In this document: one piece after another, positions 24,115 to 33,786 of the stretch
Layout of the letters: each line of letters opens with the position of its first letter
Position numbering within the stretch: position 1 is the stretch's first letter
Assembly: GCA_038212305.1 (NCBI GenBank)
Contig: JBBQUP010000025.1
Location: 1-35,220 of the forward strand
DNA: 35,220 nt
DNA from: JBBQUP01 sp038212305
GTDB taxonomy: Bacteria > Bacteroidota > Bacteroidia > Bacteroidales > Marinilabiliaceae
Direction of reading: 5' to 3'
Translations under genes and position numbers: made by a program
The notes under the pieces: model-generated
What the model saw: only the letters and a program-made list of their open reading frames with translations
Told to the model about the DNA's origin: nothing
The model's database searches: none

Positions 24115-24170
24115 GGGATAGATGGCGGTTATCAAAATACGCCCTCTTTGGGGATAACCATTCTATCTCC
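24115..24170. other. Intergenic inverted repeat
   Basis: Within the 392-nt gap between the sigma gene and the ABC transporter, GATAGA (24117-24122) plus GGTTATC (24127-24133) pair with GATAACC (24153-24159) plus TCTATC (24162-24167), a 13-bp stem with an asymmetric internal loop. No T run follows on either strand, so it is not a simple terminator. The arms could form a cruciform or be a dyad operator. The rest of this gap shows only the two promoter candidates and no ORF. Confidence 0.55.
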
Positions 24171-24240
24171 ATAACAAAACGACATTAAATTATAATTTCA
24201 CAATTTAACTTGAATTTATAGTATTTATAAAAAAAGACCT

Positions 24241-24248
24241 TATTTTTG
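24241..24248 (+). promoter_or_regulatory. Candidate promoter of the ABC transporter operon
   Basis: TATTTTTG matches TAnnTTTG and lies 55 nt before the ATG at 24303. A TTG at 24210-24212 is 28 nt upstream, further than usual, so only the -7 box is well supported. Confidence 0.4.
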
Positions 24249-24302
24249 ATGAAAAGCCTAATTTATCGCGTTTTAATTATCTAACCTTAATAAGTTACGT
24301 AC

Positions 24303-25235
24303 ATGTCTTTTTTACAAGCAACAAATGTGAGTAAGCAATATGCCAATCATTTGGCATTAGATAAAGTTAGTATTGAAGTACCCGAAAACAGTGTTTATGG
24401 ATTACTAGGTCCCAATGGTGCTGGAAAAACTACTTTAATTCGAATCATTAATCAAATCACCGGACCCGATTCAGGTGAGATTCTTCTGAAAGGCAAACCA
24501 TTGAAACCTGAAGATGTTAATATCATTGGGTATTTGCCCGAAGAGCGAGGTTTGTACAAAAAAATGAAAGTGGGAGAACAGGCTCTTTATTTAGCCCGGT
24601 TGAAAGGCATGGAGCGCAAAGAGGCGTTAAAGCAATTGAAATTTTGGTTCGAAAAATTTGAAATACAAGCTTGGTGGGATAAAAAGGTTGAGGAACTTTC
24701 TAAAGGGATGCAACAAAAAGTTCAGTTTATCACCACTGTAATTCACCAACCCAAATTACTTATTTTCGATGAACCCTTTAGTGGATTTGATCCCATTAAT
24801 ACACGACTTCTTAAAAACGAAATCTTAGATCTAAAAGCAAAAGGAGCAACTATTTTATTCTCAACACACAATATGGGATCTGTTGAAGAACTGTGTGATG
24901 AGATTACTTTAATTAATCGATCGAAAACCATATTAAGCGGAAAAGTATTTGACATTAAACAAAATCATAAACAAAACATTGTTCAACTCGATTACAGTGG
25001 GGATGAGAACCATCTGCGCGACGCTATGCCTATCGATTGCCAGATAGAAACCCATGATAGGGGGGTAAGTGGTTATCCAAGTGTGATGATTCATTTGAAT
25101 CAAGGAATGACTGTTAATGAGTTGCTATCTAAAATTATTCCGGTTGTTACCATTCATAGTGTACACGATGTTTTACCGTCAATGAATGATATTTTTATCC
25201 GATTAGTAGAAAAATCAAACCAACAAAGCAATTAA
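24303..25235 (+). CDS. ABC transporter ATP-binding protein (NatA-like)
   Basis: The nucleotide-binding subunit of an exporter. It has Walker A GPNGAGKT (36-43), signature LSKGMQQK (132-139, a variant of LSGGQ common in this subfamily), Walker B LLIFDEP (152-158), the D-loop GFDP (161-164) and the H-loop STHNM. The C-terminal 90 residues form a DUF4162-type extension. The next gene starts 2 nt after its stop, so the two form a transporter. The family includes NatA (sodium efflux) and drug or lipid exporters; the substrate is unknown. Confidence 0.94.
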   Translation: MSFLQATNVSKQYANHLALDKVSIEVPENSVYGLLGPNGAGKTTLIRIINQITGPDSGEILLKGKPLKPEDVNIIGYLPEERGLYKKMKVGEQALYLARLKGMERKEALKQLKFWFEKFEIQAWWDKKVEELSKGMQQKVQFITTVIHQPKLLIFDEPFSGFDPINTRLLKNEILDLKAKGATILFSTHNMGSVEELCDEITLINRSKTILSGKVFDIKQNHKQNIVQLDYSGDENHLRDAMPIDCQIETHDRGVSGYPSVMIHLNQGMTVNELLSKIIPVVTIHSVHDVLPSMNDIFIRLVEKSNQQSN

Positions 25236-25237
25236 TC

Positions 25238-26590
25238 ATGAGCAAGATTACACTAATTATACAAAGAGAATACCTCTCAAGGGTAAGAAAAAAAAGCTTT
25301 ATTGTGATGTCTATCATTGGACCTATACTATTTGGATTAATGATGGTGGTTCCTGCCTGGCTGTCAACATTCGAGAATAGCCAGGAGAAGCATATTGCAG
25401 TTGTCGATGAAATGAATAAATATGATTCAGCATTCGTAAATACTGATGTAATAAAATTCGACATTCTTGATAATAAATCTGAAGAAGGCATTCGAAAATC
25501 CTATCAAGAGCAGGGCTATGATGCATACATAGTTATTAACGACGATTTGCAAAAAAATCCCACTGGCGTTAAGCTTTATTCCGAAGCACAAGTGACTTTT
25601 GAAATGAAAAATTACATCGAAAGACAATTGAAATCGTTTCTTGAAAAAGAGAGGTTGAATTCATATGAAATTGAAGGCTTGGGAGCTATTATTAAGGAGA
25701 TAAAAAATGCTAAGGTCGATTTAATTACCATAAAACTCGAAGATGACGGGTCGGAAAAAGAGAGCTCTACAGAAATAGCCATATTTGCAAGTATTATTTT
25801 TTCGATGCTGGTATACATGTTCGTGCTTGTTTATGGAACGCAAGTAATGCGTGGAGTTATGGAGGAAAAAACCAGTCGTATCATCGAGGTGATCATTTCA
25901 TCGGCTAAACCTTTTCATTTAATGATGGGTAAGATAATTGGAATTGTATTGGTTGCCTTTACTCAATTTGCTTTATGGGTGGTTCTTACTTTAGTTATAA
26001 TGACAGGAATTAATCAAGTGGTTTTAAAGGGGGATTCCTCAGCTAAGCTTTTGAAAAACAATCAAGAAATGGTAGGTATGCCCAACGGATCTATACCTGC
26101 TTCTATTTCGGCTGGTGCATTTGAGCATCAATATACTAAGGCCTTGGAGAAAATAAGTGCGCTTAATATTACGGGAATGCTATTTTCGTTTTTGTTCTTT
26201 TTTATTGGGGGATATATGCTTTATGCAGCTTTATTTGCAGCAGTTGGCTCGGCGGTTGATGGAGAAACCGATAGTCAACAGTTTGTTCTTCCGGTTATGC
26301 TCCCGCTCATTCTTTCCATATATGTTGCCATGGCTGCCTTTAGGGATCCAGGAAGTCAATTGGCATTTTGGTTCTCAATCATTCCCTTTACCTCACCTAT
26401 AGTAATGATGGCTCGTATACCATTTGGAGTACCTGCTTGGGAAATTGCCCTCTCAATGGTTGTATTAGTAGCCACATTTGTTTTTATGGTTTGGGTAGCT
26501 AGTCGAATTTACCGAGTAGGAATACTCATGTATGGTAAAAAAGTTACTTATAAAGAAATATGGAAGTGGTTTTGGTTTGCAGGTAGATAA
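25238..26590 (+). CDS. ABC-2 type permease (NatB-like)
   Basis: The membrane subunit of the exporter, 450 residues. One helix lies near the N terminus (about 19-42), a large extracytoplasmic domain follows (about 45-180), then about five or six further helices (from about 182), including the YGTQVMRGVMEEKTSRIIEVIISSAKP coupling loop typical of ABC2_membrane_3/NatB proteins. It begins 2 nt after the ATPase gene and ends before a clear terminator. The transported compound cannot be deduced. Confidence 0.92.
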   Translation: MSKITLIIQREYLSRVRKKSFIVMSIIGPILFGLMMVVPAWLSTFENSQEKHIAVVDEMNKYDSAFVNTDVIKFDILDNKSEEGIRKSYQEQGYDAYIVINDDLQKNPTGVKLYSEAQVTFEMKNYIERQLKSFLEKERLNSYEIEGLGAIIKEIKNAKVDLITIKLEDDGSEKESSTEIAIFASIIFSMLVYMFVLVYGTQVMRGVMEEKTSRIIEVIISSAKPFHLMMGKIIGIVLVAFTQFALWVVLTLVIMTGINQVVLKGDSSAKLLKNNQEMVGMPNGSIPASISAGAFEHQYTKALEKISALNITGMLFSFLFFFIGGYMLYAALFAAVGSAVDGETDSQQFVLPVMLPLILSIYVAMAAFRDPGSQLAFWFSIIPFTSPIVMMARIPFGVPAWEIALSMVVLVATFVFMVWVASRIYRVGILMYGKKVTYKEIWKWFWFAGR

Positions 26591-26617
26591 AGGATTTATT
26601 TTATTTAATTTACCACG

Positions 26618-26654
26618 CAGGAGTATCTATAAATTTAGGCACTCCTGTTTTTTT
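26618..26654 (+). terminator. Terminator after the ABC transporter
   Basis: CAGGAGT (26618-26624) pairs exactly with ACTCCTG (26641-26647), followed by a run of T to 26654. It lies 28 nt past the permease stop. Confidence 0.82.
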
Positions 26655-26749
26655 GAGTAATATGTTTAAAATTATCTATTATTTTAAAACATTTTATATG
26701 CTAAAATCGTAAAAACAGTGATGAATCATTCTTAGTTACGGTAATTCAT

Positions 26750-26757
26750 TATATTTG
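26750..26757 (+). promoter_or_regulatory. Candidate promoter of the T9SS cargo cluster
   Basis: TATATTTG followed by CATCG is a full TAnnTTTG match. The predicted start near 26763 leaves a leader of about 250 nt before the ATG at 27013, unusually long for this window. The leader includes a 15-codon Leu-rich ORF at 26867-26914 and a weak CGAAC/GTTCG pairing (26761-26796). Nothing else is evident in the gap from 26655 to 27012. Confidence 0.43.
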
Positions 26758-27012
26758 CATCGAACATTTTTGTTAAACGGTCAAAAACGGTTCGATTATT
26801 ATAATCAAAGGTATAGTCGCTGTTATTTAGAGTCTTGTATAATATTCGCTAAATAATTAAACTAACATGTTGAAGTTGTTTTTGAAATTAAATCTTGAGT
26901 GGTTTTTGGGATAGAGTTTGGGAAGATGAATTCAAGTATTTAATTGGTCGATAACGTAGTTTTAATTTATTAAATCTGTTTGATTATAGTATTCAATTCA
27001 AATCAGGCTTGT

Positions 27013-30000
27013 ATGAAAATCCGAATAAAATTTTGTGTGACAATTGTCGCCTTTTTTTCAATCGCTATTTTAACTTCTGCACAAATCGGTCGGCAATTTT
27101 GGTTTGTGGCTCCCGATGTCTCCTCCTCGCATAGCGATAAGCCTATTGTTCTTCGTATAACAACGCTCGATCAGCCAGCTACTGTTACCATTTCAATGCC
27201 TGCTAATTCGGGGTTTGCAGTAATTACAAGAACTATTGCTGCAAAAACACAGCTGTCAGAGGTTTTAACGCCTTTTTTGGAACTAATTGAAAACAATCCT
27301 TCCAATACTATCAATAACAAAGGGTTATTAATTACTTCCACTGCGGATATTTCGGCCTATTACGAAGTAGCATCAACCAATAATCCTGATAAATACTCTT
27401 TAAAAGGGAACAATGCTTTAGGTAAATCGTTTTTTGTACCCTCTCAAAATTTATATCAGAATCATAGTTACCCCTCTAACCAACCTAAGGAACGAGTGGA
27501 TATTGTGGCTACAGAGGATAATACAGTCGTTACTATAAATCCTAAGGTTGATGCTGTTGGGCATTTAGCCAATGTTCCATTTACAGTTACCTTAAATCGG
27601 GGCCAATCTTATTGTTTAGAAGCGATGAGTATAGCCGGTTCTGACTCGTTTGCAGGAACTGAGATTACATCCACAAAAAACATTGCGGTTACCATTTCCG
27701 ATGATTCTATTGAGACATCCCTTCAAGGAGGATGGGATTTAATTGGCGATCAACTGATCCCTGTTACGGTTATTGGAACCGAATACATTGCCGTAAAATC
27801 GAATGATGTAACTGGCTCCATTCACAAAGTGTTTGTGTTGGCTACCGAAGACGATACCTATGTGACCATTGATGGTGATATTAATTTAATAACTAAATTG
27901 AATAAGGGTGAGCAGAGGTCATATGATATAACTAATGATGCCATTTTTATCTCTTCTGATAAACCTGTTTATGCCTATCAGGTTACCAGCATGAAAAAAA
28001 AAGGTGATGGGCAAGAAATGGGTAGTGCCATTTTGCCAGCAATTACATGTACGGGTTCACGATCGGTAAGTTTTACACGAATTTTGGAAGGTCGATTTTG
28101 GGTGCAGCTTCTGGTGCAAGGCAAAAACAAAGATGGGTTTACCTTGCGTGGTAATGGGCAAGCCAATTACCCCAATATTATATCTTCAATAAATGGGTTA
28201 TGGAAACCCGTTGCAGGAACAGGTATCAATCCTGATGAGAGGTGGTTCAGTGCATTGGTCCCAATGAGTACTTATACAGGGACAGATGCTATTACAACGA
28301 CCATTCCCTATTATTTCGATAATAGTAAAGGCCTATTCCATTTAGGTGTTTTTGATGAGAATAACTCCAGTATTAGTTTTGGATATTTCTCGGCGTATAA
28401 CAGTTTAGTCATTGGTGGCCCAACTCAAAACTGCCAAGGCGAAACAATTACATTAACTGCACCTTCGGAGATGCTCAGCTACAGTTGGTTTTACCAACCA
28501 ATAGGGAGTAAAGTTGCTACTTCTATTGGTGCAGGGCAAACGATAAGTGCAACAAAAACAGGAAACTATTGGGTAAAAGATATTTTGTCACCACCTCAGT
28601 GTCAAATATCCGATACTATAAATGTGGCATTTAATTTTCCTGATTTTAGCTTAGATAAAGATACCACTATCTGTCCCGAGGTTGAAATGACCTTAAGCGG
28701 ACCTGCTGGATTTAGTGCCTACAAATGGAGCACTGGGGCAACGGCAACTAGTATTATGGTTACTACAGCACCAAGCACCACTAGCACCACATGGCTGAAA
28801 ATTACCGATGCACAAGGTTGTTCTAAGCAGGATACCATGAAAATAACCGCTTATCCAGCTGCTGTTTTAAATATTAATTTGGTGCCTTCAGCCGTTTGTT
28901 TGGGTGATACAATTCGTAACACCACAAACATGACTCATTACCAGTGGCAATTTAATAATACCGCTATTAATAAGGCCGACACGTTAAATTATAAGGTGGC
29001 TAAACTATCGGGCGACTATAAATTAACTGGCTGGACTAATAACCAATGCTCATTAAAAGACACGAAAAAAATCACAGTTAATCCATTGCCTACTGTTGTT
29101 TTGGCTGATAAATCGACCTGTAAAGGCACATCTGGAATATTTACTTTATCTGGGTTTAGTAGCACATCATGGTGGTCAGAACTAAACTTACCGCATGTAA
29201 ATTCTCAAATAACCGTATCACAACCACAAACAGTCTGGGTGAAAGCAACCGATAACAAGGGCTGTAGCGCAGTTGATAGTGCTTTATTTACATGGTATAA
29301 AACAGCTGTAGATTTTGGAGCTGATACAAGCGTCTGTCAGGGGTACAATATTGATATTAAAGCGGATATAACCATGAACAACTACACATGGAAGTTTGAC
29401 AATGGAAGTTCGGTAACCAATTTAAATAATCCCAGTTCGCAGTATAGCATAGTAAATGCTTTACCCAGCAGCCATCAGGGTAAATACATAGTGTCAGCGA
29501 ATGATTTAAATGGATGTAATGTAGTAGATACGTTTAATTTAGCAGTTACACCCGTTCCTTCATTGAATTTAGGTGGACCAAACAAGAATATTTGCTTTGG
29601 CAATGATATTAAAATTGTAGGCAACAACACTTTCAAAACCTATTCTTGGACTTTTGATGATAAAAATGGTGGAGGTGCTGTGCCTTTTGGTAATAATCTC
29701 GAAATTTTAGTTTCTAACCCAGGGATATATACCTTAACCGCAACACAAGCCAATGGATGTTCGAAAACTGAATGGGTCGATGTTAATGTTTTGGCTCCTA
29801 TTACTGTGGATTTAGTGGATAATTTTAGTGTTTGTCCTTATGATACCATTATTCCATTGTCGATAGTCACAGATGTTCCTTTTCCAAAGGCAGTATATGA
29901 ATGGAGTTATAATGGAACTGATACGACGACAACTATACCAACATTAAATGTTAAAACCAAAGGAAAATATACATTAACCGCTTATGATACAAATGATTGT

Positions 30001-31614
30001 TTTGCACGCGATGAGGTAGAGGTCTCTTTTTACTCATTGTTGCCTCTTACATTAAAAGATAGTACCATATGCGATAATGAAACCATGAATATGGTTTCGC
30101 CTTATGCCATTCCTGCCGATATTAGAAGCTACCAATGGTCGAATGAGACCACAGCAACACCTGGCCCAGTTAGTTCGGACTGGACAGTGAATGCCAAAGG
30201 GCAGTATAAACTATCTATTATAGATAATAATGGGATCAATGGGTGTGTTATCGATGCCACTATGATGCTATATCACAAAGCTTCACCCGTTTTCGATTTG
30301 GGATTGGACAATCGGTTTATGTGTCCCGGAGATACCATATTAGTTGCTGTGGAACCGACTTATGATTGGTATATGTGGAATGACGACTCAACAGACAATT
30401 TAAACTTTAAAATCACCACAGTTGCAGGGCCTTACAAAATGACCATTGGAAATAAAAATACCTGTGTCACTAGTAAGACGGTAAACATTAATTTACACAC
30501 GCCTGAGCCAGTTAATTTGGTTGCCGATTCGGTGTGTTCCGGTTTTACACAACTATTAGATAGCGCGCCCACTGGAATGCAATCTTATTTGTGGTCAACA
30601 GGCGATACAACTCAAAGTATTACTGCTTCAAGAGGAAAATATTCAGTTATAATAAAAGATACCCATAATTGTTATAATACCGGAAGCATTAATGTCGGCT
30701 GGTATTCTATTCCACAAGTTAATTTAGGACCCGATGAGGTTGTCTGCCCGCTAGCACAAGTTGTTTTGGATGCAGGAAGTGGTTTTGATAAGTACGACTG
30801 GCACAATGGGTCAATCACACAATCAACTGTGGCAAATATTTTGGATACAGTTAACCTAGTGAGTGTTACCGATAAAAAAGGTTGTGTTGGTTTCGATACC
30901 AAGCTGGTGAGTTACTTGGATACCCCACCTTACAAATTATTAGGCGATACAATAGTTTGTAGTAACGACTCCTTAACTTTTGATGCGAGCGAAGGCCTTG
31001 CTCTCGATTATACCAACTTTTTATGGTCTGATGGATCGACCGATCCGGTAAAAACCATTAAAAATGCTGGTGAGTATAGGGTAACAGCATCCAGTAGCTG
31101 TTTTATTTTAGGCGATACCATAAACATTATCGTCAATGAAGCTCCTGAAGCTCAGCTTGACACCTCTGTATTTAAACAAGTTCGAATTCTTCCAGAGGGA
31201 GGTACTATGCCCTACAAATTTTCGATAGATTTTGGGCGTTGGCAAAATGATAATACCTTTCGGTTCTTAGAGAATGGTACTTATATTTTTGGCGTGCAAG
31301 ATGCCAATTTATGTGTTGATACTGCCACCATTGTACTCTTTAATACGTTAGATATGGATATTCCAAATTTCTTTACACCCAATGGCGATGGCAACAACGA
31401 CACTTGGATTGTTAAAGGACTCGAGAGATTTCCTGATTCGAAAGTATGGATTTACGATCGTTATGGTAAACTAATAACCATTTATTCTCCATCGAGCAGT
31501 GGTTGGGATGGTACATACAATGGACGCCCTGTGCCATCGGATGATTATTGGTATAACATTGATTTAGTTAATGCTAAAAAAACAATAAGAGGTAATTTAA
31601 CCATAAAACGATAA
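27013..31614 (+). CDS. Large T9SS type-B cargo protein with IgGFc-binding-like domain and 12 Cys-paired repeats
   Basis: A secreted surface protein of 1533 residues from the ATG at 27013; the frame is open from a TTG at 26980, but the ATG gives a clean signal peptide (MKIRIKFCVTIVAFFSIAIL). After it, about 24-460 resembles the IgGFc-binding N-terminal domain (GRQFWFVAP start). About 470-1425 holds roughly 12 PKD/Ig-like modules, each opening with a Cys (VCxGDTI-like), having a YxW core (SYLWSTGDTTQSI) and closing with a Cys (DxxGC). A SprB-like repeat (GGTMPYKFSI) follows, then the gliding-motility C-terminal domain (FFTPNGDGNNDTWIV to the end), the type-B sorting signal for type IX secretion. 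A probable adhesin; the target is unknown. A PorP/SprF gene follows by 66 nt. Confidence 0.93.
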   Translation: MKIRIKFCVTIVAFFSIAILTSAQIGRQFWFVAPDVSSSHSDKPIVLRITTLDQPATVTISMPANSGFAVITRTIAAKTQLSEVLTPFLELIENNPSNTINNKGLLITSTADISAYYEVASTNNPDKYSLKGNNALGKSFFVPSQNLYQNHSYPSNQPKERVDIVATEDNTVVTINPKVDAVGHLANVPFTVTLNRGQSYCLEAMSIAGSDSFAGTEITSTKNIAVTISDDSIETSLQGGWDLIGDQLIPVTVIGTEYIAVKSNDVTGSIHKVFVLATEDDTYVTIDGDINLITKLNKGEQRSYDITNDAIFISSDKPVYAYQVTSMKKKGDGQEMGSAILPAITCTGSRSVSFTRILEGRFWVQLLVQGKNKDGFTLRGNGQANYPNIISSINGLWKPVAGTGINPDERWFSALVPMSTYTGTDAITTTIPYYFDNSKGLFHLGVFDENNSSISFGYFSAYNSLVIGGPTQNCQGETITLTAPSEMLSYSWFYQPIGSKVATSIGAGQTISATKTGNYWVKDILSPPQCQISDTINVAFNFPDFSLDKDTTICPEVEMTLSGPAGFSAYKWSTGATATSIMVTTAPSTTSTTWLKITDAQGCSKQDTMKITAYPAAVLNINLVPSAVCLGDTIRNTTNMTHYQWQFNNTAINKADTLNYKVAKLSGDYKLTGWTNNQCSLKDTKKITVNPLPTVVLADKSTCKGTSGIFTLSGFSSTSWWSELNLPHVNSQITVSQPQTVWVKATDNKGCSAVDSALFTWYKTAVDFGADTSVCQGYNIDIKADITMNNYTWKFDNGSSVTNLNNPSSQYSIVNALPSSHQGKYIVSANDLNGCNVVDTFNLAVTPVPSLNLGGPNKNICFGNDIKIVGNNTFKTYSWTFDDKNGGGAVPFGNNLEILVSNPGIYTLTATQANGCSKTEWVDVNVLAPITVDLVDNFSVCPYDTIIPLSIVTDVPFPKAVYEWSYNGTDTTTTIPTLNVKTKGKYTLTAYDTNDCFARDEVEVSFYSLLPLTLKDSTICDNETMNMVSPYAIPADIRSYQWSNETTATPGPVSSDWTVNAKGQYKLSIIDNNGINGCVIDATMMLYHKASPVFDLGLDNRFMCPGDTILVAVEPTYDWYMWNDDSTDNLNFKITTVAGPYKMTIGNKNTCVTSKTVNINLHTPEPVNLVADSVCSGFTQLLDSAPTGMQSYLWSTGDTTQSITASRGKYSVIIKDTHNCYNTGSINVGWYSIPQVNLGPDEVVCPLAQVVLDAGSGFDKYDWHNGSITQSTVANILDTVNLVSVTDKKGCVGFDTKLVSYLDTPPYKLLGDTIVCSNDSLTFDASEGLALDYTNFLWSDGSTDPVKTIKNAGEYRVTASSSCFILGDTINIIVNEAPEAQLDTSVFKQVRILPEGGTMPYKFSIDFGRWQNDNTFRFLENGTYIFGVQDANLCVDTATIVLFNTLDMDIPNFFTPNGDGNNDTWIVKGLERFPDSKVWIYDRYGKLITIYSPSSSGWDGTYNGRPVPSDDYWYNIDLVNAKKTIRGNLTIKR

Positions 31615-31680
31615 GCTTGTTTTTATGAAATTGAGTGTGAAAGTTAAATGGTGAAATTGTAAATTTTTAATTGCAATCGT

Positions 31681-32709
31681 ATGAGAAGGGTAAAGTTTTG
31701 GTCAGTTATTTTAGTAATGATTTTTTCATCAAATATCATAAAATCGCAAGAATACTATTTAACCAATCAATATGTTTACGATTTGTTTTGGGTAAATCCT
31801 GCCGCAGCTGCTTATCAAAGCGAATGCACAAGTGTAACCAGTACTTTTCAAAAACAATGGTTTGGAACCGACCGATCACCATCAACTCAGAGTTTAAGCT
31901 TACAGACCGATTTGCATCGAGGACTGGGCTTGGGAAGTTATGTTTATAACGACCAAAATGGTGCATACCGTCGAATGGGTTTGCAGCAAGCCTTTTCGTA
32001 CGAAGTGCTGCTGTCTAAACAACGTCGAGGGCTAATCTATCTTCGTTTCGGATTGGCTATGAGTGTTCAGCAATCATCGCTCGATTTATCAGGTTTTACC
32101 GCAGGTGCTTTAAGCGACAATGCCATAACCGATGGTGCAAGCAATGGATGGGGCTTAAATGCAAATAGTGGTTTAATGTTAAAGATATACGATGCTCATA
32201 TAGGGTTGTCGGTAACCAATTTATTTGGCCAAAATAACCCAATGTTCAATGGAGATATAGAACCAAATATAGCGCCAGATATCAATATACATATTGGAAT
32301 TCCGATTCAAATACCGGATAGGAATCTTATTATTGAACCATTGGTTTATTATCGACGAAACAGCAATGCCGATAGACGCTTGGATTTGAATTTGAAATAT
32401 ACCATCCCAACACTGAATCCTAATTTTGGATTTTGGGGGTTGGTTGCTTACAGGCGATCGATGGATGAAAAGTTTGGGACTGATTTGGGGATGGCGACAA
32501 CATTTGGCGTTACTGTAGGTCGAATTAATGCTGGTATAGAATATCAAATGGGGTTAACATCAGCCCAACCAAACTTTGGTAGTTTTTATAAGTTTGTATT
32601 GGGGTATAAATTTTGTCGCGATTCCTCAAAAAATCCATTACCTTGTCCAAAAAATAAGAGAGGCAGAGGTGGTAAGGAGATTGATCCTTTGATGTTACCT
32701 CCCAAATAG
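31681..32709 (+). CDS. PorP/SprF family type IX secretion protein (1)
   Basis: An outer-membrane beta-barrel of 342 residues with a signal peptide (about 1-22, ending IIKSQ). Family marks are VNPAAAAY (NPAyaG in most), QKQWFGTDRSPSTQSLS (the RxQWxGxxgxPxTqxlS motif) and repeated amphipathic strands. SprF, the characterised member, is needed to display SprB on the surface in Flavobacterium johnsoniae; this copy probably serves the cargo gene just upstream. The C-terminal tail is Cys/Pro/Lys-rich (CRDSSKNPLPCPKNKRGRGG) and looks like an added exposed segment. Confidence 0.93.
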   Translation: MRRVKFWSVILVMIFSSNIIKSQEYYLTNQYVYDLFWVNPAAAAYQSECTSVTSTFQKQWFGTDRSPSTQSLSLQTDLHRGLGLGSYVYNDQNGAYRRMGLQQAFSYEVLLSKQRRGLIYLRFGLAMSVQQSSLDLSGFTAGALSDNAITDGASNGWGLNANSGLMLKIYDAHIGLSVTNLFGQNNPMFNGDIEPNIAPDINIHIGIPIQIPDRNLIIEPLVYYRRNSNADRRLDLNLKYTIPTLNPNFGFWGLVAYRRSMDEKFGTDLGMATTFGVTVGRINAGIEYQMGLTSAQPNFGSFYKFVLGYKFCRDSSKNPLPCPKNKRGRGGKEIDPLMLPPK

Positions 32710-32777
32710 TTATTTATTAATCAGATAGGTGTATGTAAAAATGCACTTGTCTAAAGAAAATAAGGGTAGTAATATTT

Positions 32778-33776
32778 ATGATGAAGTGGTTATTTGCAAT
32801 TATTGGTATCGCTTTTTCGATTTCAGCTTCTGGAGCCAATTATGTAACAAAAGCTTACAATGAATCGAGAGGACAGATGCTACTATCTATATCTGAGAGA
32901 CATTGCGATAATTCCGCTTCAAATGCCGATTCAAGTAATATAATTGCCAATAACGATATCCTTACACTTTATGAGAATAGAACTGGTACTTCACCGGTTT
33001 TAAATAATGATTACGGCTTTGATAAAAACAATGTTGTTGTCTCAATATCAAAGCAACCTACTAATGGAACTGCTATTATTAGGGAAAACAAAGTACTGGA
33101 ATACACCCCTCGTTATTTATTTGTAGGTATTGATGTTGTAACGTATAAAATCTGCAACCCTAAAGGAGATTGTGCAGAAGCAAAATTAGTGATTGAAGTA
33201 CTCGACTATGATTATAAGCCCCAATGTGTTGATGACCATGTTGATTTATTGCGCGATACAGAAACCGAAATTGCATTTTTAAACAATGATCTTGAATTGG
33301 ATGATCCCCCACTTACCATCGAAATAATTAGTGATATAACCAACGGCTCTTCTCGCTTGAATTCGAATAATAGCATAACACCTCTCTTTGATCGTTTTTT
33401 CCTAGGGCAAGATTCAATTTTGTATCAAGTTTGTGATGCAAATGGAGATTGTAGTATGGCTACGATTTATGTGGCTGTTGTTGTGGATAATAGTTTGAAG
33501 ATATACATGCCCAATGGTATTTCTCCCAATGGTGATGGGCTAAACGATACGTTTGTTATACCTGATTTGTCAACTTATACCGAAATGGAATTGACGGTAA
33601 TGGATCGGTGGGGAAATTTGGTTTATCAAAACTTAGAATATAATAATAATTGGGATGGAATTGCCAATAAAGGAAATTTTAATGGTCAAATTTTACCCAA
33701 TGGCGCCTATTATTATTTATTAAAGGTAAATGGGTTATCAAAAAATCTTACGGGATTTATTTATATAAGCAAATAA
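32778..33776 (+). CDS. T9SS type-B cargo protein with two Ig-like domains
   Basis: A 332-residue secreted protein: signal peptide (about 1-20, ending SASGA), two tandem cadherin/Big-like domains (about 58-140 and 147-236), each with a LxNDxxxD turn, TYKICNPKGDC / LYQVCDANGDC near the end and paired cysteines, then a type-B C-terminal domain from about 245 (GISPNGDGLNDTFVI, VMDRWGNLVYQN, NWDG, GAYYYLLKV). It is a small version of the architecture in the 27013 gene. A PorP/SprF gene follows by 10 nt, repeating the cargo-then-PorP order. Confidence 0.91.
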   Translation: MMKWLFAIIGIAFSISASGANYVTKAYNESRGQMLLSISERHCDNSASNADSSNIIANNDILTLYENRTGTSPVLNNDYGFDKNNVVVSISKQPTNGTAIIRENKVLEYTPRYLFVGIDVVTYKICNPKGDCAEAKLVIEVLDYDYKPQCVDDHVDLLRDTETEIAFLNNDLELDDPPLTIEIISDITNGSSRLNSNNSITPLFDRFFLGQDSILYQVCDANGDCSMATIYVAVVVDNSLKIYMPNGISPNGDGLNDTFVIPDLSTYTEMELTVMDRWGNLVYQNLEYNNNWDGIANKGNFNGQILPNGAYYYLLKVNGLSKNLTGFIYISK

Positions 33777-33786
33777 GTATCAGTGA

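Noticed and set aside
24115..24170. Riboswitch upstream of the ABC transporter
   Set aside because: It lies upstream of the best promoter box (24241-24248), so it would not be in that transcript, and no known aptamer pattern was recognised.
31671..31949. Plus-strand ORF of 92 codons overlapping the first PorP gene
   Set aside because: Out-of-frame shadow; the PorP frame has a signal peptide and family motifs across the same bases.
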